Shown: positions 15,662 through 24,947, counted from the first letter of the stretch. The stretch: 41,402 bases of DNA from Sulfuricurvum sp. (GCF_028713855.1 NZ_JAQTNN010000005.1:133983-175384); one strand, 5' to 3'. Translations and numbers: made by a program. The notes: generated by a model not told the origin, from the sequence alone.

Positions 15662-16273
15662 ATGGATGAGATCATTGCTCGAAGCAATATATATGCATTG
15701 CTTTCTCGAATATTACTTCAAGAACTGGATGATGAAATTTTAGAAACACTCAAAAACGATCCGACCGTTTTAGAATTTTTCCCTCATTGGGAAGCATGGG
15801 AACAACGTAAAAATCTCCCAAATAAAGAGATACTCGAAGAGTATTTAAATCCCGATTTTACCAATCTTTCGATCTTGCATTTAGTGCCGTATGAGACATT
15901 TTATACACGAAGCGACCAAATGATCGAGACGGGAGGTGCGAACCCCGTTACGGATATCTATAGCGCATACGACTTTTTGGTCGATTATGAAGTAGCACGT
16001 GTCGTATCAGCAGATCACATCGGTATTGAACTCGAATTTATGCACCATTTATGCGAAGCGCAGAAAAAAGCATTAAATGAAAATGATAGGGAAGCGGTAA
16101 CTGAACTCAAAAAAGTACAGCACCATTTTCTCAATACCCATTTACTAAAATGGGCACCGATGTATCTCATTAATCTGAAATATGAAGCACGAACACCGCT
16201 TTATTACGATGCGGCAGAGACGGCGTTGGAATTTATCCTTAGTGATAATGAAACCTTAAGTGTAGAGGTCTAA
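15662..16273 (+). CDS. TorD/DmsD-family molybdoenzyme chaperone
   Basis: This 203-aa all-helical protein shows family marks: an N-terminal 'R-S-N-I-Y-A-L-L-S-R', the central YETFYTRSDQ and ELEFMHHLCEAQ, and FLNTHLLKWAP, equivalent to the conserved E-x-x-H-x-x-x-W-x-P region. Such proteins bind the Tat signal and apo-enzyme and help cofactor insertion. The obvious client is the 1131-aa catalytic subunit 93 bp upstream. It is followed 6 bp later by the polyferredoxin gene. Confidence 0.85.
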   Translation: MDEIIARSNIYALLSRILLQELDDEILETLKNDPTVLEFFPHWEAWEQRKNLPNKEILEEYLNPDFTNLSILHLVPYETFYTRSDQMIETGGANPVTDIYSAYDFLVDYEVARVVSADHIGIELEFMHHLCEAQKKALNENDREAVTELKKVQHHFLNTHLLKWAPMYLINLKYEARTPLYYDAAETALEFILSDNETLSVEV

Positions 16274-16279
16274 AGAGTT

Positions 16280-17377
16280 ATGGGCTTGTTGAACTTATCA
16301 CCTGCGAAATGTGTTCGTGCTCTGAGCGTAAACTCAGTATGTATGCTATGTGCAGAGGTCTGTCCAACAAACGCTATCGCTATTGTCGATCGCCTTCCCT
16401 CGATAAATCAAGCGTCATGTGTCGGATGTGCGGGATGTGTTGCATCGTGTCCTACCGAAGCATTGGGACTGGATGATTTTAATCCGACCGATTTTTTCTT
16501 TAATTTCGTGAGTGATGAATCGTCGCTTGTGTCGTGTCAGAAGAACGTACCGTGTATCGCCGCTCTTGGGAGTGAACACTTGATTGCTTTGTGCGGAATG
16601 AAAAAAGGGCTTACCTTGGATATCGGTCATTGTGGTGAATGTTCTATTGGTGAAGCGGTAATGAGTGATCTGCGGATGAGAGTAGAAAATGTTAATTACG
16701 CTCTCGAAGCAATTGAATCGGAATATTTTGTCGAGTTCGTCGAAGAGAAATATTCTGAAAATGAAAAAGCGGATGAAAAAGATCGTCGCGATTTTTTCAA
16801 AACGTTTCATCTTAAAAAGATCGGTTCGTACAAAGCAAATTTTGAGAGAGAAGTGCAATTAAGCACGGATGAATTTATCTCCCATTCGATTGATACCTCT
16901 CATATCAAAGATATGCGAATGAAAAAAATAACCGATCGTCGAAAGGTGTTTTTTACAGCACTTAAACGCCTTGATAAGCCTTCAATCTATCATGTTGTTG
17001 ATGGGGAACGGATCACTTTTACCTCTCAAAAACTCATGGATGAGACGAAATGCACCGCGTGTGAGATGTGTTACCGTGTTTGTCCTACAGGTGCATTGAC
17101 CTCTGATATGCGTAACTCAAAGATTGATTTTGATCCATTTTTATGTGTCAAGTGCCATCTATGTCATGATGTATGTGAGAGTGATGCGATTACGCTATCC
17201 ACATCGTACAATCTCAAAGAGTGGTACGAACCGAAGGTTCAAAATATGATCACCTATTCTGTGCGTCGATGCGATGAGTGTGACGCAACGTTTAGTTCGG
17301 TATCCGGTGACAAAATTTGCCGCCGCTGTCGTTTGGAAGAAGAAGAAGCATTGGAATTATGGGGATTGAATAGATGA
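16280..17377 (+). CDS. Polyferredoxin-like 4Fe-4S protein with C-terminal zinc-ribbon-like motif
   Basis: This 365-aa cytoplasmic protein has two ferredoxin clusters near the N-terminus (C11...CMLCAEVCP at 21-29 and CVGCAGCVASCP at 47-58) and two more after about residue 255 (CTACEMCYRVCP, CVKCHLCHDVC). It ends with a CxxC...CxxC pair (C-D-E-C and C-R-R-C) like a zinc ribbon. The middle (about 75-250) has extra Cys (QKNVPC, ALCG, HCGEC) and no recognised domain. Proteins of this sort accompany TorD-type chaperones in molybdoenzyme loci and may supply electrons or clusters. It overlaps the next gene by 4 bp. Confidence 0.75.
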   Translation: MGLLNLSPAKCVRALSVNSVCMLCAEVCPTNAIAIVDRLPSINQASCVGCAGCVASCPTEALGLDDFNPTDFFFNFVSDESSLVSCQKNVPCIAALGSEHLIALCGMKKGLTLDIGHCGECSIGEAVMSDLRMRVENVNYALEAIESEYFVEFVEEKYSENEKADEKDRRDFFKTFHLKKIGSYKANFEREVQLSTDEFISHSIDTSHIKDMRMKKITDRRKVFFTALKRLDKPSIYHVVDGERITFTSQKLMDETKCTACEMCYRVCPTGALTSDMRNSKIDFDPFLCVKCHLCHDVCESDAITLSTSYNLKEWYEPKVQNMITYSVRRCDECDATFSSVSGDKICRRCRLEEEEALELWGLNR

Positions 17378-17817
17378 TGAACAACGATAATTCGATTACG
17401 GCAGAGAGCAAACTTTTTGGATTTATTGCCGAAGTGGCACACAGCAATCGCTTCTCGTCAATGGTGAACAAACTATTTAAAGAGAACGGAACCAATGCGA
17501 TGGTGATTCCAATGAACATTCGACCGGACGATGTTGTATTTACCATTTCACAAATGCGCCATTCAAAGTTAAATGGTGCCGTAATAGGATCGGAGTATCA
17601 AGAAGAGGTACTTTCGTTGATGGATACCCTTTCAAGTGAAGCAAATGAAGCAGGGTTGGTCGATTTTATCCGGATTGACAATGGTTCTCTTTTGGGAGAT
17701 TTGATAATGCCTAAGGCATTGGATACGTATGCTGAGAGTGAAGATTTTAAAGACGATATTGCACTGAGATCGTTGTGTCACTATTTTTATGATTTAATAC
17801 GAGGAGAAAGAAAATGA
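17374..17817 (+). CDS. Protein resembling the shikimate dehydrogenase N-terminal domain
   Basis: This 147-aa protein is not a known subunit of molybdoenzymes. By eye it follows the AroE substrate-binding domain: K-L-F-G-F-I-A-E-V-A-H-S-N-R-F-S aligns with the 'G-V-I-G-x-P-I-x-H-S-x-S-P' opening, and AMVIPMNIRPDDV with the 'Y-x-x-x-x-V-x-P-x-x-L' stretch. LNGAVIGSEYQEEV falls where G-x-N-V-T-x-P-x-K should be, and DNGSLLGD where N-G-x-L-x-G-x-N-T-D should be. The catalytic Lys and Asp are not kept and the NADP-binding half is absent, so dehydrogenase activity is unlikely. It overlaps both neighbours by 4 bp, tying it to the molybdoenzyme operon. Confidence 0.5.
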   Translation: MMNNDNSITAESKLFGFIAEVAHSNRFSSMVNKLFKENGTNAMVIPMNIRPDDVVFTISQMRHSKLNGAVIGSEYQEEVLSLMDTLSSEANEAGLVDFIRIDNGSLLGDLIMPKALDTYAESEDFKDDIALRSLCHYFYDLIRGERK

Positions 17818-18302
17818 AAGAAAATGATTTCAGTAATTTACGAGCTGAATTTGACGAATTTGTGCGGACTAAATGTGATACGGGAAGCTGTGAAACGAAT
17901 ACTGAAAATGAGGAAGAAGAACCGGTTCCTGGGTTTGTAGATGAGCTTTCCGACAAATTATTAGCACCGTATCATTGCGGTGCCTATTTGTCGCGTTTGG
18001 ATATTAAACGGGTAGCTGAAGCGATTGATGAATCGATTCCGATCAAAGAGCGGAAAAAAATGATTAAAGCACTTTTTCGTCATACGACGACTAAAGCTTA
18101 TTTGCAGGGTGCATTCGATGAGTTCAAACGCCATTTCGGTGGACGTATACTGATCTATCAAGAGCTTTCAGAAGCGTTTCCTGCATCGAAACCATTCTTT
18201 GATGAGAATATTTCAAAGATAAAAATGACACAAAAAATCTTTGATCAAATTATTGAAGATTTTGAAGAAATTGAACCGACGGATGAGCCGATGATGATCT
18301 AA
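17814..18302 (+). CDS. Hypothetical acidic helical protein, end of molybdoenzyme operon
   Basis: This 162-aa protein has a very acidic linker (NTENEEEEPVPG, about 28-39), two Cys at the N-terminal side (CDTGSC) and one later (PYHCGAY). A mostly helical C-terminal half follows, with charged segments (IPIKERKKMIKALFRH) and an acidic tail. No family was recognised. The 4-bp overlap with the previous gene and the hairpin right after the stop make it the last gene of the operon, so an assembly or regulatory role is possible. Confidence 0.5.
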   Translation: MKENDFSNLRAEFDEFVRTKCDTGSCETNTENEEEEPVPGFVDELSDKLLAPYHCGAYLSRLDIKRVAEAIDESIPIKERKKMIKALFRHTTTKAYLQGAFDEFKRHFGGRILIYQELSEAFPASKPFFDENISKIKMTQKIFDQIIEDFEEIEPTDEPMMI

Positions 18303-18324
18303 GAAGAGAGATTTTGCTCTCTTC
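18303..18324 (+). terminator. Hairpin between convergent genes
   Basis: GAAGAGAG (18303-18310) and CTCTCTTC (18317-18324) form a perfect 8-bp stem with a 6-nt loop directly after the stop of the preceding gene and 8 bp from the pgpA stop. It can serve both directions; neither side has a strong T-run. Confidence 0.5.
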
Positions 18325-18331
18325 AAAAAGC

Positions 18332-18838
18332 TTAGCCTAAAAGACCTGATTTAAGAACACCCTGCCAAATCATAGCCGAAGCAATACCTGCGGCAAATCC
18401 GGCGATGATATCATCTCCCATTACCCCAAGACCCCCTTTAGTTTCCCGATCAATCCGTCCGATAATAGAGGGTTTTCTGATATCGAAAAATCGGAATAAA
18501 AGAAAGCTGAGGACAATTTGTATGGCTATCCCGTTGTTCCATTGCAAAAGGGCGGTAGTATCAAAGCCGATCCCGGGAGCGATGGAGAGGGCGAACCACA
18601 TTCCAACCAGTTCATCAATAACAATTCGGCTGTCATCATGCTCATTTGATGTGCGTTCATGTTTATCAATGGCTTTAATCGCAATAAGGGTGATTAAGAT
18701 TGTTGCTAAAAAAAGGGTTTGCGGGCCGAAATAAAGAAGTATTGCTATTCCCAGAGGAAGAGAGGCAATCGTCCCCATCGTTCCGGGAGCTTTTGGGAAA
18801 AGACCGCTGTATCCTACGGTGATAAAAAACCAATTCAT
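18332..18838 (-). CDS. pgpA: Phosphatidylglycerophosphatase A
   Basis: This 168-aa membrane protein has about four TM segments. It carries the PgpA signature: GLFPKAPGTMGTIASLPLG near the N-terminus, D-E-L-V-G-M-W, F-R-F-F-D-I-R-K-P and GGLGVMGDDIIAG. It dephosphorylates phosphatidylglycerol phosphate in phospholipid synthesis. It is the last gene of the ispDF - regulator - sat-like - pgpA run, 8 bp downstream of the sat-like gene. Confidence 0.92.
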   Translation of the reverse strand: MNWFFITVGYSGLFPKAPGTMGTIASLPLGIAILLYFGPQTLFLATILITLIAIKAIDKHERTSNEHDDSRIVIDELVGMWFALSIAPGIGFDTTALLQWNNGIAIQIVLSFLLFRFFDIRKPSIIGRIDRETKGGLGVMGDDIIAGFAAGIASAMIWQGVLKSGLLG

Positions 18839-18846
18839 TGTTTGCC

Positions 18847-20037
18847 TTATGTTAAAGAAGTTGTCTGGTATAGACGCATCAGTTCAACGTAAAAATCTTT
18901 TTCACTGTGCTCTTCGAGAAGACCGTTAACGGGCATAATATCGTAATAAAGTTTGGCCAAATTTTTAAATCGATTTGGAAAGAGTGATGCGACGATCATG
19001 GAAGATATCTCTTTACGTACCAATACGGCAGGAGGGAGAAGGCCTTGTTGCATCAGTTCTAAGATTGATTCAGCATGATAAGAGATATGGTGATGGTGCC
19101 CGTGTGGGCAGGTTTGGACACTTACTAAGGTTTTACATTGATTACAATAGACGTATTCACTGGAAATGCCCACGTCGATGTCAATGCCTACCAATCGATC
19201 AATAACCGATTTATTGGCATTCTGATCATAATACATTCCAATTCCGGCATGATTTTGACCAATCATTAATCGATCACATCCGTAGTTTTTGGCAACGATT
19301 GCATCAAGGATGACTTCATTGCTTCCGGCAAAAATATAGCTGCTTTCCAATGGAACGATTACGACACGATTGCGTGGGAGGTAGTTTTCAACGAAATATT
19401 GGAGTGTTTGGTATCGGAGTTCGTATTGTAAGTCAGCACTGTTATACGGTTTTAGCAAGAAAATAACGATAATATCGGTCCGTTCCAAACTTTGTCGGAT
19501 AAAACGCTCATGTGCTCGGTGAAGGGGATTCGCGGCCATAAACAAAGCGGTCGTGTGTTTGGCCCCCGTTTGTTCTTTAGCTTGGGCAATCATGGCTTGA
19601 ATCGATCTAACTGGTGTTAGATCAATTGAATATTCACCGCAAATAGCGTATTTTCCGAGTCGTTTATGGGTTGCATTTACCCCAGGATGGGAGAGATCTT
19701 CGGTGCCGTAAATTTGTCGTAAGCGTTCACGGGGATCGATAGGATAGACTTCATCCACACACAGTTCACCGACAAGGGTATTATCGCAAATCAGATCGAG
19801 AACTTCTCCTTTTTTCGCCGATGTCAGGATAGTTTCATTCACTTTTCCGCTGGGTGAGAGAATTAGGGGGAAGGGGAAAGTTTTATCTTGAAACATTCCA
19901 GTCGCTAATACCTCTTTGCTTTGGGCCTCATTCATCAGGCGGATGACAGGGCTCAGCATTCCTGATTTGAGTAAGATTAGGGCGGAGACAGCCTCTTGGT
20001 CGATAAAAAGGGTTCTATTTTTTCTTGACGATGCCAT
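18847..20037 (-). CDS. Divergent ATP-sulfurylase (Sat)-like protein
   Basis: This 396-aa protein has the overall Sat layout: a PUA-like N-terminal domain (SGMLSP..., then FPFPLILSPSG), a nucleotidyl-transferase core and a C-terminal zinc-binding insert (C298-x2-C301...C310-P-H). The HxxH core remains in NPLHRAH (170-176). However, the sulfate/ATP-binding Q-T-R-N is M-A-A-N here (167-170) and G-R-D-H-A-G is GQNHAG (260-265). Loss of the sulfate-binding Arg and the second Arg/Asp makes normal APS/ATP-sulfate chemistry doubtful. It may act on another substrate or be regulatory. It overlaps the upstream regulator gene by 23 bp, so the two are co-expressed. Confidence 0.75.
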   Translation of the reverse strand: MASSRKNRTLFIDQEAVSALILLKSGMLSPVIRLMNEAQSKEVLATGMFQDKTFPFPLILSPSGKVNETILTSAKKGEVLDLICDNTLVGELCVDEVYPIDPRERLRQIYGTEDLSHPGVNATHKRLGKYAICGEYSIDLTPVRSIQAMIAQAKEQTGAKHTTALFMAANPLHRAHERFIRQSLERTDIIVIFLLKPYNSADLQYELRYQTLQYFVENYLPRNRVVIVPLESSYIFAGSNEVILDAIVAKNYGCDRLMIGQNHAGIGMYYDQNANKSVIDRLVGIDIDVGISSEYVYCNQCKTLVSVQTCPHGHHHHISYHAESILELMQQGLLPPAVLVRKEISSMIVASLFPNRFKNLAKLYYDIMPVNGLLEEHSEKDFYVELMRLYQTTSLT

Positions 20038-20902
20038 ATTTCTTTCTCTTTTCCCATAAGCTTTTGCGTGAAATACCGAGTTTTTTTGAGAGTTCCGTAT
20101 CCGGGAAACGGTTCTGAAAATGGATCATAATATATTTAACATACTCTTCGATCGGCAGAATTTCCCCTTGGTCAAAAAGATTATTGTCACTTTCAATTTC
20201 GATAACTCTAAAGGGAGGTGAATCGACAGGATCAGTACTTGCGATAATACATGCTTTTTTTGCAACGAGTTCGTAAAATGCTTTATGTTCACTTTTTTTG
20301 AGATTTTGAAAATCAGTAATATAGAGAATTGCATCGTCACCTAAGGCCGCAATATCGCTAAATGCTTTGGCGGAAGCTAATGAGATAAAATGAAGTGTTT
20401 TATCCCGATGGGCGGCATAACGGAATGCAAAAGCATCGGCGTATTTTTGGTATCCGCTGCAAATAAAAAGCGGTAATTCTGTTTTGTCCAAATCTTCATC
20501 GACATTGATGGAATTAAAGGTGTGGGCGAGATAGCGCTCATAGGTTTGATTTTGTCGGCGGAGACGCTCATGGTTTTGGAAATGTTGGATTTTACGAATC
20601 AGCTCTTCAATCATAAACGGTTTGAGAATATAATCTTTGGCTCCGGCAGCAAGAGGTTTTGAGACGGTGTCGTTACTGATATAGCTTACCATCAAAATGA
20701 CGACAGCATTTTTATACGCTTCGATTACAGGGTAGATGTCTTGGCCGCTGATATTCGTCGAGAGGAGGACAACGTCGTAAGGGACTCCGCGCAGCCCCTC
20801 TTTAGTAGAGCTGGAGATATCGCAGTTATGGCTTAGATCGCTGAGTTTAGAAGCGATACTTTGTGCGAGATAGATCTCGTTTTCGATAATGAGTATGTTC
20901 AT
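20015..20902 (-). CDS. Decayed NtrC-type response regulator (pseudo-receiver, Fis-type HTH)
   Basis: This 295-aa protein starts at the ATG in an ATGA overlap with ispDF; a TTG 12 bp upstream is an alternative. The receiver domain (1-115) keeps the acidic start (IIENE) and D-Y-I-L-K-P, but the phospho-acceptor position reads D-V-V-L-L-S48 instead of Asp. The middle part (about 130-240) looks like a sigma-54 AAA+ core that lost Walker A and GAFTGA: DDAILYITDFQNL and ACIIASTDP remain. The C-terminus (about 265-290, ELSKKLGISRKSLWEKRKKYGI) is a Fis-like helix-turn-helix. It probably binds DNA without phosphorylation or sigma-54 activation. Confidence 0.75.
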   Translation of the reverse strand: MNILIIENEIYLAQSIASKLSDLSHNCDISSSTKEGLRGVPYDVVLLSTNISGQDIYPVIEAYKNAVVILMVSYISNDTVSKPLAAGAKDYILKPFMIEELIRKIQHFQNHERLRRQNQTYERYLAHTFNSINVDEDLDKTELPLFICSGYQKYADAFAFRYAAHRDKTLHFISLASAKAFSDIAALGDDAILYITDFQNLKKSEHKAFYELVAKKACIIASTDPVDSPPFRVIEIESDNNLFDQGEILPIEEYVKYIMIHFQNRFPDTELSKKLGISRKSLWEKRKKYGIVKKK

Positions 20903-22020
20903 CCGTTTTTCCAATCAAAATAGTGTACTGATGCAGTTGCGATTACTCCAACCCCTTCGCGCCGACCGATAAATCCCAAATGCTCGGTGGTCGTTGCTTT
21001 GACATTCACACGTGCAGTCGGGATGTGAAGCAGTGAAGCGAGCGTGCATCGCATGTGATCTTTATAAGGAGCAATTTTAGGAGCCTGAGCGATGACCGTT
21101 ATGTCGGCATGGGTAATGACAAAGCCGAATTGGTGAAGTTTTAGTACGCATAGGCGTAAGAGCTCTTTGGAATCAATGTTTTTATAGCTGTTATCCGTAT
21201 CCGGGAAAAGCATTCCAATATCTCCCAAACATGCGGCACCCAAAAGCGCATCGATAAGGGCATGAATCGCGACATCACCGTCACTATGAGCTTTAAAGCC
21301 GAAAGTGCTTTCGATTTCAACGCCACCTAAGACCATAGGTTTACCCTCTTCAAAAGGATGTACATCAAAACCGTTTCCGGTAAAAACGATATTGGATGGT
21401 GCGCTTAAACACTCTAACGCGGTAATATCGGATGCATGGGTTATTTTGGCAGCACGTTCATCTCCGAGGATGAAATGACGTGTTCCTCCGATAGCGACAA
21501 CAGCACTGCTCTCATCGGTGTATTCAGTGTCAGTTTCTAATGCACGGCGCAGTATTTCAGTACGGGAAAGCTGCGGAGTTTGTATCCGTTTTACAAGGTT
21601 TCGTTCGATAGTGACAGTATCATAGACAACCGTATCATGAATGTCGAGAGCAGGTACAATAGTATCAGCTGAATCTTTAGCGGCAATGAGTCGGAAAATG
21701 AGATCAGGATCGATACAGGCTCTGGCAATATCAGTGACCATTACATAAGGTGTCTTAACCTCTTTGAGGGCATTTTTGAGTGATTGTTGACGCGTCTTTC
21801 CGCCTGCGACGACTGTGTAATCGCACATAGAGGTCATAAAAGGGATTTCATTTGCATGGCCAGAGAGAATAATGTTGGCATTTGGAAGAGAAGCTTTGAT
21901 ACGGTTAGTAACATAAAGCCATAGCGGATCATGCCCGATACGAAGCCATTGTTTTTTTACCGGTACTTTAAAACGCTCTGAGTTACCTGCGGCAAGCAAA
22001 ACTAGGGTCAAATCAGACAA
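20899..22020 (-). CDS. ispDF: Bifunctional IspD/IspF isoprenoid enzyme
   Basis: This 373-aa fusion combines MEP cytidylyltransferase (N-terminal, LVLLAAGNSERF, then V-K-K-Q-W) with MECDP synthase (C-terminal, GFDVHPFEEGKPMVLGGV, AHSDGDVAIHALIDALLGA, GDIGMLFPDTD). The fusion is typical of Campylobacterota. The start is taken as TTG 22020, because AGGA lies 6 nt upstream and L-S-D-L-T-L-V-L-L-A-A-G-N-S matches known IspDF N-termini; the in-frame ATG at 22059 would add 13 unlikely residues. It overlaps the downstream regulator by 4 bp. Confidence 0.94.
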   Translation of the reverse strand: MSDLTLVLLAAGNSERFKVPVKKQWLRIGHDPLWLYVTNRIKASLPNANIILSGHANEIPFMTSMCDYTVVAGGKTRQQSLKNALKEVKTPYVMVTDIARACIDPDLIFRLIAAKDSADTIVPALDIHDTVVYDTVTIERNLVKRIQTPQLSRTEILRRALETDTEYTDESSAVVAIGGTRHFILGDERAAKITHASDITALECLSAPSNIVFTGNGFDVHPFEEGKPMVLGGVEIESTFGFKAHSDGDVAIHALIDALLGAACLGDIGMLFPDTDNSYKNIDSKELLRLCVLKLHQFGFVITHADITVIAQAPKIAPYKDHMRCTLASLLHIPTARVNVKATTTEHLGFIGRREGVGVIATASVHYFDWKNG

Positions 22021-22101
22021 AATGTATCCTATTTTGAAAACTGTTACGAAATTATACACTCAAAAAGCTTTTTTTTATCTTGTTTTCGATAAATTATAGA
22101 A

Positions 22102-22188
22102 TATAACAAGGGGAAAGAGGGTCTGTTTTCCTAAATCCTCTTGAAATTTTTAATCTACATTAAAAGAGATACCACCCTTTTAGGGGGT
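22102..22188 (+). promoter_or_regulatory. thiC promoter and structured leader
   Basis: TATAAC at 22102-22107 is a plausible -10, giving an untranslated leader of about 120 nt. The leader holds one hairpin: ACC (22171-22173) and CCC (22175-22177), with bulged A 22174, pair with GGGGGT (22183-22188) across a TTTTA loop. Long thiC leaders often carry TPP riboswitches, but the conserved CTGAGA and CTGATC cores are not present. Confidence 0.35.
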
Positions 22189-22223
22189 CTTATTTATAAG
22201 TCCAAATAGCTTTCGGAATTTAA

Positions 22224-23612
<1,389 letters not shown>

Positions 23613-23614
23613 TC

Positions 23615-23677
23615 CCGTTCGCCCTGAGCCTGTCGAAGGGTGATAAGTTCATGGTTCGACAGGCTTACCACGAACGG
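23615..23677 (+). repeat. REP-like dispersed palindrome
   Basis: Arms 23615-23637 and 23655-23677 are 23-bp inverted repeats with 19 matches around a 17-nt centre. The core AGCCTGTCGAA belongs to a widely dispersed intergenic palindrome of many bacterial genomes, whose spurious translations read R-P-E-P-V-E-G or L-S-L-S-K-G. It sits 2 bp after the thiC stop and could also act as a transcript 3'-end stabiliser. Confidence 0.8.
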
Positions 23678-23701
23678 AAAAATAAATAAAAAGGAAAAAA
23701 T

Positions 23702-24874
23702 ATGACAGAAGAAATTGTAAAATCAGCGTTATCCAAAGTTACTTATCCGGGATTTACGAAAGATATCGTAACGTTTGGATTTATTAAAGAGATTAAAATT
23801 GAGGGTAATAATGTTCATGTGACAGTTGATATTACTTCAAGTGCTCCTGAAGTAGCTCACCAAATTACAACAGAAGCAACGGATGAGTTAAAACGTGCCG
23901 GTGCATCTGACGTTGTCATCAATATTCAAGCACCTAAAATGCCGCGTGAGAGTTCATCGAAGGGGAAAAATATTGCCCCTCAAGTGAAAAATTTCATCAT
24001 GGTGAGCTCAGGCAAAGGGGGAGTCGGTAAGTCGACGACTTCGGTGAATCTTGCGATAGCGCTAGCAATGCAAGGGAAAAAAGTCGGTCTTTTGGATGCG
24101 GATATTTATGGTCCAAATATTCCGCGTATGATGGGTGTTGATGGAATCAAACCTGAAGTCGTCGGTAATAAAGTGCTTCCGATTAAAGCCTATGGTATTG
24201 AAGTAATGTCCATGGGCTCATTGATGGAAGAGGGGCAGTCCCTTATCTGGCGCGGTGCGATGATCATGAAAGCGATCGAGCAGTTCTTGCGTGACATTAT
24301 GTGGTCCGATTTGGATTGTCTCGTCATTGATATGCCTCCGGGTACTGGTGATGCACAACTTACGTTGGCGCAAAGTGTTCCGGTAACCGTTGGGGTTACC
24401 GTTACTACTCCGCAAATGGTATCACTCGATGATTCTCGTCGTAGTTTGGATATGTTCAAAAAACTTCATATCCCTATCGCAGGTGTTATTGAAAATATGA
24501 GCGGCTTCATCGCTCCGGATACCGGTGTCGAATACGATATTTTCGGTAAAGGAACATCCAAAGCGATGGCGGATCAGTTTGAAACCTGCATTCTTGCCGA
24601 AATTCCGATTGAACCTTCTATCCGTACCGGTGGAGATGAAGGAAAACCGGTCACCTATTACGCGCCGACTTCAGAAACGGCAAAACGGTATATGAAAGCG
24701 GCTGAAGATCTCTGGGTGACCATCGAGAAAATTAATGAAGAGGGCGGGGTTGATAATCAAGCAATTCAACCCAATACACCTCCAGGTGTATCGGCATGTT
24801 CAACCGCTGCTGCACCAAAACAAGAGGCTCCTGCAAGTTCAGGAAGCTGCGGCACCGGTTGCGGCTGTCACTAA
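23702..24874 (+). CDS. mrp: Mrp/ApbC-family P-loop ATPase, iron-sulfur carrier
   Basis: This 390-aa protein has an N-terminal MIP18/DUF59 domain (about 1-85) and a Mrp/NBP35 ATPase with deviant Walker A GKGGVGKST (about 103-111), DADIYGPNIPRMMG and D-M-P-P-G-T-G-D-A-Q-L. These proteins carry and transfer 4Fe-4S clusters. The usual CxxC after E-N-M-S is missing (ENMSGFIAPDTG), but a low-complexity Ala/Pro/Ser tail ends in CGTGCGCH and could supply ligands. A palindrome and hairpin flank it, suggesting a single-gene unit. Confidence 0.9.
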   Translation: MTEEIVKSALSKVTYPGFTKDIVTFGFIKEIKIEGNNVHVTVDITSSAPEVAHQITTEATDELKRAGASDVVINIQAPKMPRESSSKGKNIAPQVKNFIMVSSGKGGVGKSTTSVNLAIALAMQGKKVGLLDADIYGPNIPRMMGVDGIKPEVVGNKVLPIKAYGIEVMSMGSLMEEGQSLIWRGAMIMKAIEQFLRDIMWSDLDCLVIDMPPGTGDAQLTLAQSVPVTVGVTVTTPQMVSLDDSRRSLDMFKKLHIPIAGVIENMSGFIAPDTGVEYDIFGKGTSKAMADQFETCILAEIPIEPSIRTGGDEGKPVTYYAPTSETAKRYMKAAEDLWVTIEKINEEGGVDNQAIQPNTPPGVSACSTAAAPKQEAPASSGSCGTGCGCH

Positions 24875-24888
24875 GCAATTTTCTAGTA

Positions 24889-24908
24889 TTCCCCCGACTT
24901 AGGGGGAA
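24889..24908 (+). terminator. Hairpin after mrp
   Basis: TTCCCCC (24889-24895) and GGGGGAA (24902-24908) pair perfectly around a GACTTA loop, 15 bp past the mrp stop. No long T-run follows. Confidence 0.45.
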
Positions 24909-24941
24909 CCTCTCCTGTTAGTCCTCTAATCTTTTTTTCAG

Positions 24942-24947
24942 TATAAT
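24942..24947 (+). promoter_or_regulatory. -10 element TATAAT upstream of c-heme GGDEF gene
   Basis: A perfect TATAAT preceded by a T-rich tract, 29 bp upstream of ATG 24977; typical of Campylobacterota sigma-70 promoters. Confidence 0.6.
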
